In this document: one piece after another, positions 1 through 8,217 of the stretch
How positions within the stretch are numbered: the first letter of the stretch is position 1
Layout of the letters: each line of letters opens with the position of its first letter
Assembly: GCF_000739085.1 (NCBI RefSeq)
Contig: NZ_CP009110.1
Coordinates: 2,356,001-2,420,000 of the forward strand
Origin: Amycolatopsis methanolica 239
GTDB taxonomy: Bacteria > Actinomycetota > Actinomycetes > Mycobacteriales > Pseudonocardiaceae
Length of the DNA stretch: 64,000 nt
Direction of reading: 5' to 3'
Program-made: the position numbers and the translations under genes
Notes under the pieces: generated by a model
The model's database searches: none
The model's input: only the letters and a program-made list of their open reading frames with translations
Told to the model about the DNA's origin: nothing

Positions 1-543
1 ACGCTGGACGACGTGGTCGCGGCGGCGCTGGACGTCGCGCACGACGGCACCGCCGCCGCCCTCCGCGCCGTGGTGGACGCCTTCCACGGCTGGACTTCCG
101 CGCCGTCGAACGACGACGAGGAGCGGGAGCTGGCCCGGCTGATCCGGGACACGGTCGCGCCGTACGACTCGGTGGGGCCGCAGTACCGGCAGATGTCGAT
201 GGACGCGCGGCGCCCGTCGCGCACCAAGTCCATCGAGGAGCTGCCCGCCGCGCTCGGGTTCGTGCTCGGCCACCGCGGCGACTACCGCGGCGCGGTCCTG
301 GGCGCGGTGAACTACGGCCGGGACGCCGACTCGATCGCAGTGATGGCGGGCGCCTTGTGCGCCGGTCTCCGTGGCACGGCGGCTGTGCCAGCCGACTGGA
401 TCGACGCGATCGGCGAGGCGAGCAGGATGGACCTCCGCGAGACCGGGCGGCTGATGGCCGCGGCCGCCGCGGACATCCTAAAGGCGGACCGGGAACGCGC
501 ACTGGCGCGGCTGCGGACGCTGGACGCGCTGGACCAGGCGTGA
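1..543 (+). CDS. ADP-ribosylglycohydrolase family protein (5' end outside window)
   Basis: The reading frame is open from the first base, so only the last ~180 residues are visible. The C-terminal metal-binding signature of ADP-ribosylglycohydrolases is present as GRDADSIAVMAGALCAGLRG near residue 108 of the visible part, matching the family form GRDADSIA.MAGA. The family cleaves ADP-ribose or related N-glycosidic bonds with two Mg ions; the substrate here is unknown. The stop overlaps the next possible start (GTGA at 540-543), placing the gene at the visible head of a coupled operon with a second family member, a ribokinase-like kinase and a CoA-transferase/lyase pair. Family assignment is firm; substrate is inference. 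Confidence 0.88.
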   Translation, partial: TLDDVVAAALDVAHDGTAAALRAVVDAFHGWTSAPSNDDEERELARLIRDTVAPYDSVGPQYRQMSMDARRPSRTKSIEELPAALGFVLGHRGDYRGAVLGAVNYGRDADSIAVMAGALCAGLRGTAAVPADWIDAIGEASRMDLRETGRLMAAAAADILKADRERALARLRTLDALDQA

Positions 544-710
544 CGGTGCGGGACGACATCAGCTGGGGGCTGTGCGAGGAGGGTGGCATGACCGTGCGGC
601 TGCAGTGGCGGGACCCGGTGGTCATCGCGCGGCCTGCCGGGCCGGTGAATCCGCAGGCGGGCACGCGGCAGGCCGGGACGCCGCCGCGGCGGACGGGGGA
701 GCGATCGTGA
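540..710 (+). CDS. mini-ORF linking two ADP-ribosylglycohydrolase genes
   Basis: A 56-codon frame starts at GTG 540, overlapping the upstream stop as GTGA, and ends in a TGA overlapping the downstream GTG 707, again as GTGA. An internal ATG at 588 has a strong GAGGAGG ribosome site 5 nt upstream and would give 40 residues beginning MTVRLQWRDP. That beginning resembles the VRLTWAQPEDL start of the next gene, so this could be a degenerate duplicated 5' end or a collapsed extra gene rather than an independent protein. No domain is recognised. The double 4-nt overlap is the main argument that it is translated. Confidence 0.4.
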   Translation: MTVRDDISWGLCEEGGMTVRLQWRDPVVIARPAGPVNPQAGTRQAGTPPRRTGERS

Positions 711-2035
711 GGCTGACCTGGGCGCAGCCCGAGGACCTGCTGGCGCACGAGCTGGTGCAGTCCGCCGCCGAGGGCCGGGACGTCACCGAAGTCCGGGACC
801 GCTGGGTCGCGGCCGGGGGCGACCCGGCGCCCGCGGTGAGCGGCGCCGGGCCGCGGCCGGCCACCCCGGAGCTGCGGGCGCTGGCCCGCGACCTGCTCGA
901 CGAGCTGGCCGCGCTGCCTGGCACGCCGGTGCCCCATGAACCGGACGACTGGGACGCGATCACCGAGCTGCTGCCGCCCGCGCCGGAACTGCCCGGCGGC
1001 GGCGGGCGCGTGCTGGACGCGTGGACCGGCCGCGCCGCCGGGTGCCTGCTCGGCAAGCCGGTCGAGAAGATCCCCCGCGAGGGCATCGAAGAGATCCTGC
1101 GCGCCACCGGCCGCTGGCCGCTCGACCGGTGGTTCACCGCCGTCGGACTGCCGGACGAGGTCGCCGCGCGGTGGCCGTGGAACCGCCGCTCCGCCCCGAC
1201 CTCGCTGGCCGAGAACATCGACGGGATGCCGGAGGACGACGACCTCAACTACCCGATGCTCGCGCTCACGCTCCTGGAGCAGCGCGGCCGCGGCTTCACC
1301 ACCGACGACGTCGCGCAGCTGTGGCTGGACAACCTGCCCGCCGGCCGCGTGTTCACCGCCGAGCGCGCCGCCTACCGCAACATCCTGGACGCCCGCCCGG
1401 TGCCGGTGACCGCCACGCACCACAACCCGTTCCGCGAGTGGATCGGCGCGCTCATCCGGACCGACGTGTTCGGCTGGGTCTCGCCAGGCGACGTGCGCGC
1501 GGCGGCCCGGATGGCGTGGACCGACGCCCGCCTGAGCCACACCCGCAACGGCATCTACGGCGCGATGTGGGCCGCCGCGCTCGCTTCGGCGGCGATGGTG
1601 TGCGGCACCGTGGACGAGGTGCTGGACGCGGCGGAAACCGTGATCCCGCCGGACAGCGGGCTCGCGCGGGCGGTCCGGTTCGGACGGTCGCTGGCCGGTC
1701 TTGGCGTCGACGCCGGCTTGGACCGCCTGCACGCCGAATACGGGCACCTGCACTGGGTCCACGTCCTCAACAACGCGGCCGTCATCGCCTTCGCGCTGGC
1801 CAGGGGCGGCGGCGAGTTCGGCCCGAGCATTTCCATCGCGGTCACCGCGGGCTGGGACACCGACTCGGCGGCCGCTACTGTCGGCGGCGTCGTCGGAGCC
1901 CTGCACGGGGTGCCGGACCAGTGGGCGAAACCGCTGGACGACCGCATCGCGACCTCGCTGCCGGGCGGGGAGCAGCGCATCACCGATCTCGCGGCCCGCG
2001 CGGCCGCCCTGACCGTGGAACGAGGTGCCGCATGA
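707..2035 (+). CDS. ADP-ribosylglycohydrolase family protein, long form
   Basis: The 442-residue protein carries an N-terminal extension of ~100 residues before the family core, which begins at DAWTGRAAGCLLGKPVEKIP (around residue 104). The core contains the acidic metal ligands MPEDDDLNYP (~175) and GWDTDSAAATVGGVVGALHG (~382), the usual C-terminal Mg site. Such enzymes hydrolyse ADP-ribosyl or nucleoside-type glycosidic bonds in the cytoplasm; no signal peptide is seen. GTG 707 is chosen because it overlaps the upstream stop, and the stop overlaps ATG 2032 as ATGA. Two diverged homologues in one operon suggest two steps or two substrates rather than simple redundancy (inference). Confidence 0.88.
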   Translation: MRLTWAQPEDLLAHELVQSAAEGRDVTEVRDRWVAAGGDPAPAVSGAGPRPATPELRALARDLLDELAALPGTPVPHEPDDWDAITELLPPAPELPGGGGRVLDAWTGRAAGCLLGKPVEKIPREGIEEILRATGRWPLDRWFTAVGLPDEVAARWPWNRRSAPTSLAENIDGMPEDDDLNYPMLALTLLEQRGRGFTTDDVAQLWLDNLPAGRVFTAERAAYRNILDARPVPVTATHHNPFREWIGALIRTDVFGWVSPGDVRAAARMAWTDARLSHTRNGIYGAMWAAALASAAMVCGTVDEVLDAAETVIPPDSGLARAVRFGRSLAGLGVDAGLDRLHAEYGHLHWVHVLNNAAVIAFALARGGGEFGPSISIAVTAGWDTDSAAATVGGVVGALHGVPDQWAKPLDDRIATSLPGGEQRITDLAARAAALTVERGAA

Positions 2036-2925
2036 CCGGGCAGGTCGTGGTCGTGGGCTCGGCCAACGTCGACCTCGTCGTCGACGTGCCGCGCCATCCG
2101 GGTGGCGGGGAGACGATCCTCGGCGGCGACCTGCGCCGCACGCCCGGTGGCAAGGGCGCGAACTCGGCCGTCGCCGCCGCGCGGGCCGGGGGAGCGGAGA
2201 CCACGTTCGTCGGCGCGCTGGGCCGCGACGAGTCCGCCGAGCTGCTGCTGGCTTCCCTAGGCGGAGCCGGGGTCCGCACCGACCTGGTGTCCCGTGTGGA
2301 CGCTCCGACCGGCACCGCGCTCATCACCGTCTCCCCGGACGGCGAGAACGCCATCGTGGTCTCGCCCGGCGCCAACGCGCGCCTCGAGCTGACCGCCGCC
2401 CAGGTCGAGCGGATCGCGCGCGCCGACGTCGTGCTGGCGCAGCTGGAGATCCCGCTCGACATGGTCCGCGCGGCCGCCGCCGCGCGACGGCCGGGCGCCC
2501 GGATGGTGCTCAACGCGGCGCCGTCGCAGGACCTGCCCGGCGACGTGTGGGCCGCGCTGGACCTGCTGATCGTCAACGAGTACGAGGCCGCCGACCTCGC
2601 GCACACCCACGCCGCGCCGGAGGAGCTGGCGGCGGCGCTGCTGGAGCGGGTGCCCGCCGTGGTGATCACCCTCGGCGCCGAGGGATCCCTGGTGGCGCAA
2701 CGGGACCGCGCGTCCGTGCGGGTTCCGGGCGTCAAGGTGGACGCGGTCGACACGACCGGCGCCGGGGACACCTTCTGCGGCGTGCTCGCGGCCGGGCTCG
2801 CCCGCGGGCTGGACCTGGCCGGCGCCGCCCGGCTCGCCGGTGCCGCGGCCGCCCTCGCGGTCACCCGGCCTGGCGCGCAGGACGCCGTGCCCACCGTCGC
2901 GGAGGTCGAGGAGAGCGCGAAATGA
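2032..2925 (+). CDS. PfkB family carbohydrate kinase, ribokinase-like
   Basis: The protein has 297 residues, typical of ribokinases. It opens with VVVVGSANVDLVVDVPRHP, has the PfkB signature 1 region TPGGKGANSAVAAARAG (~37-53), and the signature 2/catalytic loop DTTGAGDTF (~239-247) containing the base Asp and the anion hole. It should phosphorylate a sugar, possibly ribose or another product released by the neighbouring glycohydrolases (inference from context). ATG 2032 and the stop at 2925 both sit in 4-nt overlaps with neighbours, so it is co-translated within the operon. Ribokinase is the closest subfamily, but nucleoside or other sugar kinases cannot be excluded. Confidence 0.9.
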   Translation: MTGQVVVVGSANVDLVVDVPRHPGGGETILGGDLRRTPGGKGANSAVAAARAGGAETTFVGALGRDESAELLLASLGGAGVRTDLVSRVDAPTGTALITVSPDGENAIVVSPGANARLELTAAQVERIARADVVLAQLEIPLDMVRAAAAARRPGARMVLNAAPSQDLPGDVWAALDLLIVNEYEAADLAHTHAAPEELAAALLERVPAVVITLGAEGSLVAQRDRASVRVPGVKVDAVDTTGAGDTFCGVLAAGLARGLDLAGAARLAGAAAALAVTRPGAQDAVPTVAEVEESAK

Positions 2926-4844
2926 CCTACACGTTCGACCCGCTCGTGCCGCGCCCGATCGACCGGCCCACCGAGGTCCCGCCCGGCCCGCTCACCGAGG
3001 ACCAGCTGGTCGCGCTGGACGAGGCGAAGATCTTCGCCGGCCCGGCGGACCCGGCCGACCGCCCGGCGTGGCGCGAGCGGCTGCGCGAGTGGCGCGCGGA
3101 CGCCCGCAGGCGGCACGGCTACACCGGAGCGGCCTACGAGCGGCCCGGCGCGGCGTGGGCGGCGCGGTGCCGCACGGTCGCGCAGGTGTGGCTGTGGGAC
3201 GAGCTGCTCTACGACTTCGAGCAGGGCCGCTTCACGCCCGAGCGGTTCCTCGCCGACGCCCGGGAGCGGTTCGCCGGCCTGGACGCGGTCGTGCTGTGGC
3301 ACGCCTACCCGGTGATCGGCCTGGACGACCGCAACCAGTGGGACTTCTACCGCGACGTGCCCGGGCTGACCGACCTGGTGCGGCAGTTCCACGATGCGGG
3401 CCTGGGCGTGTTCGTCGACTACAACCCGTGGGACGTCGGCACCCGCCGCGCCGGGGACGACCTCGAGGAGCTGGCGTCGCTGGTCGCCGACGTCGGCGCG
3501 GACGGAGTCTTCCTGGACACCCTCAAGAAGGCCGAACCGGAGTTCGTCGAGGCCCTGGAGCGGGCGAAGCCGGGGATCGTGCTGGAGGGCGAGTCGAAGC
3601 TGCCGGTCGAGCGGATCGAGGACCACGCGTCGTCGTGGGCGCAGTTCTTCGCCGACTCGCCCGTGCCCGGCGTGCTGCGCGCGCACTGGTATGAGCGGCG
3701 GCACATGCAGCACCACGTCCGCCGCTGGCACCGCGACCACACCGAGGAACTCCAGTCGGCGTGGCTCAACGGCGTCGGCGTGATGGTGTGGGAGGTCGTC
3801 TTCGGCGTGTGGGTCGGCTGGTCCCGCCGGGACGCCGCGACCGTGCGGCGCATGGTGACCGTCCAGCGCGCGGCCGAAGACCTGCTGCTGCACGGCGAAT
3901 GGACCCCGCTGGCCGAACTCGCGCCCGGCGCGGAGGAGGCCGGGGTGTACGGCTCCCGCTGGGACCTCGGTGACCAGACACTGTGGACGGTCGTCAACCG
4001 GAGCGACCAGGACTACACCGGCCCGGTCGCGCCCGGAATCCCGTTGCTGGGTCCGGGCGTGCCCGCGCGGGGGATCGCCGCGTTCCTGCGGGCCGGGACG
4101 GAACCCGAGTGGGTGAAGGAACTTCCGGAGCTGCCGCACGATCCCGACGCCCGCTTCCCGCACCGCCTCGCGGTGCGCAAGCAGCCGGCCCGCAGCACCG
4201 GCACGCCCGACCCGGACGCGGTGGTCGTGCCGGCCGGACCGTACGTGCTGACCGTGCGCTACCGGGCCCGGGAAACCGGGATGTACCAGGGCGCGCCGTA
4301 CGTCGACGAGTGGAAGCCCCTGCCGCCGCGACTACACGACGCGCGCACCCTCCAGCGCGACGGCGTGCTCGCTAACCCGGTGGCGGTCGCCGCGACCGAG
4401 GTGACGAACGCGCAGTTCACCGAGTTCCTGGAGCGGACCGGCTACCGGCCCGCGCAACCGCACCGGTTCCTCGCCTGGAACACCGACGCCGACGCGCCGG
4501 TGACCTACGTGGACCTCGACGACGCTCGCGCGTACTGCGCGTGGCGCGGCGGGCGGCTGCCCACCGAGGACGAATGGCAGCTCGCGGGCGAGACCGGTCT
4601 GCTGCGCCGCGGCGAGCCCGCGGTGTGGAACTGGACCGAGAGCGAGCACTCCGACGGGCGCACCCGGTTCGTGATGCTCAAGGGCGGCAGCGACTATCGC
4701 GCCGAAGGCTCCGACTGGTACGTGGAAGGCGGCCGCCGCGACCCGGACTACAGCGTGAAGCTGCTCCTGCCCGGGCTGGGGCTGGCGCGCGGCGCGACCG
4801 TCGGGTTCCGCTGCGCCTGGGACCTGCCGGAGGTGACCGCGTGA
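2922..4844 (+). CDS. TIM-barrel glycosidase-like domain fused to FGE/sulfatase-modifying-factor-like domain
   Basis: The 640-residue protein has two parts. Residues ~80-420 look like a glycoside-hydrolase-type barrel, with strands such as GVFVDYNPWDVGTRR, GADGVFLDTLKKAEPEF and PGIVLEGESKLPVE carrying acidic residues at strand ends. Residues ~490-638 are a formylglycine-generating-enzyme-like (SUMF1/EgtB/PvdO) fold: ATEVTNAQFTEFLERTGY, AYCAWRGGRLPTEDEWQLA, VMLKGGSDYR and a final VGFRCAWD. The first Cys of the redox-active pair in true FGEs is missing (SDWYVEGGR stands there), so a real sulfatase-activating role is unlikely. No signal peptide is seen. The function is unknown; the neighbours imply handling of a glycosidic compound. 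Confidence 0.75.
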   Translation: MTYTFDPLVPRPIDRPTEVPPGPLTEDQLVALDEAKIFAGPADPADRPAWRERLREWRADARRRHGYTGAAYERPGAAWAARCRTVAQVWLWDELLYDFEQGRFTPERFLADARERFAGLDAVVLWHAYPVIGLDDRNQWDFYRDVPGLTDLVRQFHDAGLGVFVDYNPWDVGTRRAGDDLEELASLVADVGADGVFLDTLKKAEPEFVEALERAKPGIVLEGESKLPVERIEDHASSWAQFFADSPVPGVLRAHWYERRHMQHHVRRWHRDHTEELQSAWLNGVGVMVWEVVFGVWVGWSRRDAATVRRMVTVQRAAEDLLLHGEWTPLAELAPGAEEAGVYGSRWDLGDQTLWTVVNRSDQDYTGPVAPGIPLLGPGVPARGIAAFLRAGTEPEWVKELPELPHDPDARFPHRLAVRKQPARSTGTPDPDAVVVPAGPYVLTVRYRARETGMYQGAPYVDEWKPLPPRLHDARTLQRDGVLANPVAVAATEVTNAQFTEFLERTGYRPAQPHRFLAWNTDADAPVTYVDLDDARAYCAWRGGRLPTEDEWQLAGETGLLRRGEPAVWNWTESEHSDGRTRFVMLKGGSDYRAEGSDWYVEGGRRDPDYSVKLLLPGLGLARGATVGFRCAWDLPEVTA

Positions 4845-6049
4845 CCGTCTCCCGCGACCCCGCCGCCGGGGCGCTGGCCGGGCTGCGCGTCGTCGACGCC
4901 GCCACGCTCTTCGCCGGCCCGATGGCCGCGATGCACCTGGGCGACATGGGCGCCGAGGTGATCAAGGTCGAGCACCCGGGCCGTCCCGATCCGGCCCGCA
5001 ACCACGGCGTCGCCAAGGACGGCGTGAACCTGTGGTGGAAGACGCTCGGCCGCAACAAGCGCACGATCACCGCCGACCTGGGCAAGCCGGGCGGCCGCGA
5101 GGTGTTCCTGAAGCTGGCCGAACGGTCGGACGTGATCATCGAGAACTTCCGGACGGGCACGCTGGAGCGCTGGGACCTGGGCTACGACGAGCTGTCCGCG
5201 CGCAACCCGCGGCTCGTGCTCGCCCGCATCACCGGGTTCGGGCAGATCGGCCCGTACCGGCGGCGGCCCGGGTTCGGCACGCTCGCCGAGGCGATGAGCG
5301 GGTTCGCGGCCGCCACTGGGGAACCGGACGGGCCGCCGACGCTGCCGCCGTTCGGGCTCGCCGACGGCATCGCCTCGCTCGCCACCGCGTACGCGATCAT
5401 GGTTGCGCTGTCGGCGCGTGAGCGGACCGGGCGCGGACAGGTCGTGGACACCGCGATCGTCGAGCCGATCCTGGCGATGCTCGGGCCGCAGATCACGCGG
5501 TGGGACCAGTTGCGCTCGGTGCAGCCGCGGACCGGCAACCGGTCGGTGAACAACGCGCCACGCAACACCTACCGCACCGGCGACGGGCAGTGGGTGGCGG
5601 TGTCCACCTCGGCGCAGTCGATCGCCGAGCGCGTGATGCGGCTGGTCGGCAGGCCGGATCTGATCGACGAGCCGTGGTTCGCCAGCGGTGCCGAACGCGC
5701 GAAGCACGCCGACGAACTCGACGAGGCCGTGGGCGCGTGGATCGCGCGGCACACCCGGGACGAGGTGGTCGCCGAGTTCGAGGCCGCGCAGGCCGCGGTG
5801 GCGCCGATCTACGACGCCGCGGACATCGTGGAGGACCCGCAGTTCCGTGCCCTGGGCACGATCCACGAGATCGAGGACCCGGAGCTGGGGCCGACGCTCA
5901 TGCAGGGGCCGATCTTCCGGCTGTCCGGCCACGACGGGGTCATCGCCCACACGGGCCGCGCGCACGGCGCGGACACCGACGAAGTGCTGGGGGAGCTGGG
6001 TTTCGCGCCGTCGGCGGTGGCGCGGTTGCGTGAGGAGGGTGCGGTGTGA
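4841..6049 (+). CDS. CaiB/BaiF (class III) CoA-transferase
   Basis: The 402-residue length suits class III CoA-transferases. The N-terminal [31 protein letters not shown] is the family's classic opening (quoted in parts: [29 protein letters not shown]), followed by NKRTITADL and [19 protein letters not shown]. The Asp in [10 protein letters not shown] near residue 175 is in the position of the catalytic aspartate that forms the acyl-CoA anhydride. The enzyme moves CoA between carboxylic acids. The start overlaps the upstream stop (GTGA) and its own stop overlaps the CitE-like gene, so activation of an acid to its CoA ester followed by C-C cleavage is the natural reading (inference). Confidence 0.92.
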   Translation: MTVSRDPAAGALAGLRVVDAATLFAGPMAAMHLGDMGAEVIKVEHPGRPDPARNHGVAKDGVNLWWKTLGRNKRTITADLGKPGGREVFLKLAERSDVIIENFRTGTLERWDLGYDELSARNPRLVLARITGFGQIGPYRRRPGFGTLAEAMSGFAAATGEPDGPPTLPPFGLADGIASLATAYAIMVALSARERTGRGQVVDTAIVEPILAMLGPQITRWDQLRSVQPRTGNRSVNNAPRNTYRTGDGQWVAVSTSAQSIAERVMRLVGRPDLIDEPWFASGAERAKHADELDEAVGAWIARHTRDEVVAEFEAAQAAVAPIYDAADIVEDPQFRALGTIHEIEDPELGPTLMQGPIFRLSGHDGVIAHTGRAHGADTDEVLGELGFAPSAVARLREEGAV

Positions 6050-6888
6050 GTGCGCCCGTGTTGACGCTGCTGTACGTGCCGGCGGATCGGCCGGAGCGTG
6101 TGGCGAAGGCGCTGGATTCGGCCGCCGACGTCGTGCTCGTCGACCTGGAGGACGCCGTCGCGCCGGCTCGCAAGGACGAGGCACGGGCGAACGCGGTGCG
6201 GCTGTTGTCGGGGCCGCTCGCCCGCCGGGTGCAGGTGCGGATCAACCACGCGAGCACACCGTGGCACGCGGCGGACCTGGCGACCCTGGCTGGTTTGCCG
6301 GTGGAGGTGGGCGCGCGGATCCCGAAGGTCGAGTCGCCGGCGGAGATCCACGAACTGGCCGCGGCGTTGCCCGGCCGGGACCTGCACCCGCTCATCGAAT
6401 CCGCGCTCGGCGTCGAGCGGGCGCTGGAGATCGCGACCGCGTCCCCGCAGGTCGCCTCGATCGGCCTCGGCGAGGCGGACCTGCGCTCCGACCTCGGCGT
6501 GACCGACGAGGCCGGGCTGGCCTGGGCCCGCAGCCGGGTCGTCGTCGCCGCGCGCGCCGCCCGCCTGGTGCCGCCCGTGATGTCGGCCTACACCAACGTC
6601 CGCGACCTCGACGGGCTCGCCGCGTCCTGCCGGGCCGGGCGGGCGCTCGGGTTCCGCGGCCGCACCGCGATCCACCCCGCGCAGCTGGACACCATCCGCG
6701 CGGCGTTCCTGCCCAGTGAACAGGAAGTCTCGCGGGCCCGCGAGGTGCTGTCCCGGCTGGACGACGCCACCGCGGCCGGGGTCGGCGCGATCGCCCTGAC
6801 GGACGGCACCTTCCTGGACGTGGCGATGCTGGAGCAGGCCCGTACGGTCCTCGCGCTCGCCGGCGAGCGGCCGGACGTCACAGCTTGA
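6046..6888 (+). CDS. HpcH/HpaI aldolase / CitE-like lyase
   Basis: The 280-residue protein belongs to the CitE/HpcH family: [23 protein letters not shown] at the start, the Glu of [33 protein letters not shown] and the metal-binding [12 protein letters not shown], followed by [10 protein letters not shown] near the C-terminus. Family members cleave or form C-C bonds in acyl-CoA substrates such as citramalyl- or malyl-CoA. It starts with GTG inside a 4-nt overlap with the CoA-transferase gene, so the two probably act in sequence. Its last ~45 bases are copied imperfectly twice downstream (see repeat at 6841-7043). Confidence 0.88.
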   Translation: MSAPVLTLLYVPADRPERVAKALDSAADVVLVDLEDAVAPARKDEARANAVRLLSGPLARRVQVRINHASTPWHAADLATLAGLPVEVGARIPKVESPAEIHELAAALPGRDLHPLIESALGVERALEIATASPQVASIGLGEADLRSDLGVTDEAGLAWARSRVVVAARAARLVPPVMSAYTNVRDLDGLAASCRAGRALGFRGRTAIHPAQLDTIRAAFLPSEQEVSRAREVLSRLDDATAAGVGAIALTDGTFLDVAMLEQARTVLALAGERPDVTA

Positions 6889-7043
6889 TGGAATCGATGC
6901 CAGGATGCTGGGGCACGTCCGCACGGTCATCGCGGCTCGCTCGGGGGCGGCCGGACGTGGCAGCGTGACGCGTGGAATCGATTCCAGGACGCTGGGCAGG
7001 TGCGCAAGGTCCTCGCGGCTCTCCGGGGAACGGCCGGACGGCC
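6841..7043 (+). repeat. three imperfect ~80-bp direct repeats copying the 3' end of the CitE-like gene
   Basis: The end of the CitE-like gene (from CGTACGGTCC at 6841, through GCGGCCGGACGT and GGAATCGATGCCAGGATGCTGGG) recurs at 6920 and partly at 7003. Shared blocks are GCGGCCGGACG at 6867, 6947 and ~7031, and GGAATCGATKCCAGGAYGCTGGG at 6890 and 6973. Spacing is about 80 and 83 bp. The second copy could still be read as a degraded gene tail, so this looks like a tandem duplication that has since diverged. The following sequence is a dnaE remnant. Confidence 0.75.
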
Positions 7044-7047
7044 GCGA

Positions 7048-7392
7048 CCGGGTCTGCACCTCACCAGAGGGGCAGCCGGTGGTGGCGATGATGCCGGCGG
7101 CGTTCTCCGCGATCAGCTCCCGGTCCATCCGCGGCTTGCGGTAATAGCCCTGGATCGAGGCCAGCGACGACAGCTTGAACAGGTTGCGCAACCCCGTCGC
7201 GTTCTCCGCCAGCATCGTCATGTGCGTGTACGCACCACCACCGGAGACGTCGCCGCCCTGGTCCTGGCCCCAGAACACGGGCCGCTTCGTGAAGCGCGAT
7301 TCGGGTGCGATGTAGGCCTCGATCCCGATAATGGGTTTGAGCTCGGCTTTCCTCGCCTGCTGGCAGAACTGGTCGGTTCCGGCGGCGAGCAT
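7048..7392 (-). pseudogene. dnaE: fragment of DNA polymerase III alpha subunit (PHP domain)
   Basis: On the minus strand ~110 codons match the PHP domain of actinobacterial Dna[63 protein letters not shown] and [15 protein letters not shown], in the order and spacing of the intact protein. The match stops abruptly after GEVQTR (next residues SRPSGRS instead of LRLGQ) and before the N-terminal metal-binding motif. This is therefore an internal piece of about a tenth of the gene, without start or polymerase domain. A functional copy must exist elsewhere because the enzyme is essential. It may be a real relic or a misplaced assembly piece. Confidence 0.85.
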
Positions 7393-7474
7393 TGGACCCG
7401 ACGCGCGGTCCTGCGGTCCAACAAACGACACGCGTCGCCGGGCCACCGGTGGTTGTGGGAGGAGGTCGACCGGC

Positions 7475-8113
7475 TCATTCCGGCCAGCCGTTGCCGAGGA
7501 TCACCTCCACGAAGTCGATGTGCCGGAAGGCGGGGTCGACGTGTTCGAGGACGTCGGCGTTGACGGTGCCGAAGGTGGAGTCCGGGCGGTGCCGGAAGCC
7601 GTCGGCGAAGGTCTGGATGATGCGGCGCTTGAAGTCCGGGCGGGGGTGCGCCGCGACGACGGCCGCGAGGTCTGACTCGGCCAGCTTGTCCCGGCCGATG
7701 CCGAGCACGTCGGTCTCGACCCCGGCGGTGACGAAGGCGACCTCGGGTTCCAGCCGCCACGGCACCTCGGGGGTGGTGTGCAGGGCGATGCCCTCCCACA
7801 CCTTGCGCACGGACTCTTCGGGCACGCCGTGGGATTCGAGGAAGCGGCGGGCCTCGTCGGCGCCGTCGAGTTCGAACCGCTGCGTCGCGCCCCGGTGCGC
7901 CTCGGTGAGGCCGAGGTCGTGGAACATCGCGCCGACGTAGAGCAGTTCCGGGTCGGCGCTCAGGCCGAGGCGGCGGCCCTGCAACGAGCCGAACAGGAAC
8001 ACCCGGCGCGAGTGGTGGAACAGCAGGTTGTCGGTCGCGTCGCGGACCAGTTCGGTGGCTTCGGCGGCGAGCGCGGAGTCGGGGATGGTGATGCCGGCGA
8101 TCACGGTGGTCAT
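7475..8113 (-). CDS. HD domain-containing protein
   Basis: The 212-residue protein contains an HD phosphohydrolase-like fold: [12 protein letters not shown] near residue 33 and the paired [16 protein letters not shown] with the His-Asp doublet at 65-66, then [11 protein letters not shown] further on. It resembles actinobacterial cyanamide-hydratase-like HD proteins, which are metal-dependent hydrolases of unknown or nitrile-type substrates. ATG 8113 is chosen because it gives [13 protein letters not shown] with AAAGGACACC upstream. The gene is divergent from the GlxA-type regulator starting at 8218, and such pairs are often regulator and target (inference). Confidence 0.8.
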   Translation of the reverse strand: MTTVIAGITIPDSALAAEATELVRDATDNLLFHHSRRVFLFGSLQGRRLGLSADPELLYVGAMFHDLGLTEAHRGATQRFELDGADEARRFLESHGVPEESVRKVWEGIALHTTPEVPWRLEPEVAFVTAGVETDVLGIGRDKLAESDLAAVVAAHPRPDFKRRIIQTFADGFRHRPDSTFGTVNADVLEHVDPAFRHIDFVEVILGNGWPE

Positions 8114-8217
8114 CGGTGGTGTCCTTTCTGGTCGCCTCGAGCGTCGCAGCGGCGGGATGGCCGGCGCTCCTCGATTCGCTACGTACTCTCCACAGATCGG
8201 GACTTGCGGAGGTGCGC

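Noticed and set aside
7048-7392. Phage or insertion-element origin of the dnaE fragment
   Set aside because: No integrase, transposase or terminal repeats flank it, and the sequence matches a chromosomal actinobacterial PHP domain.
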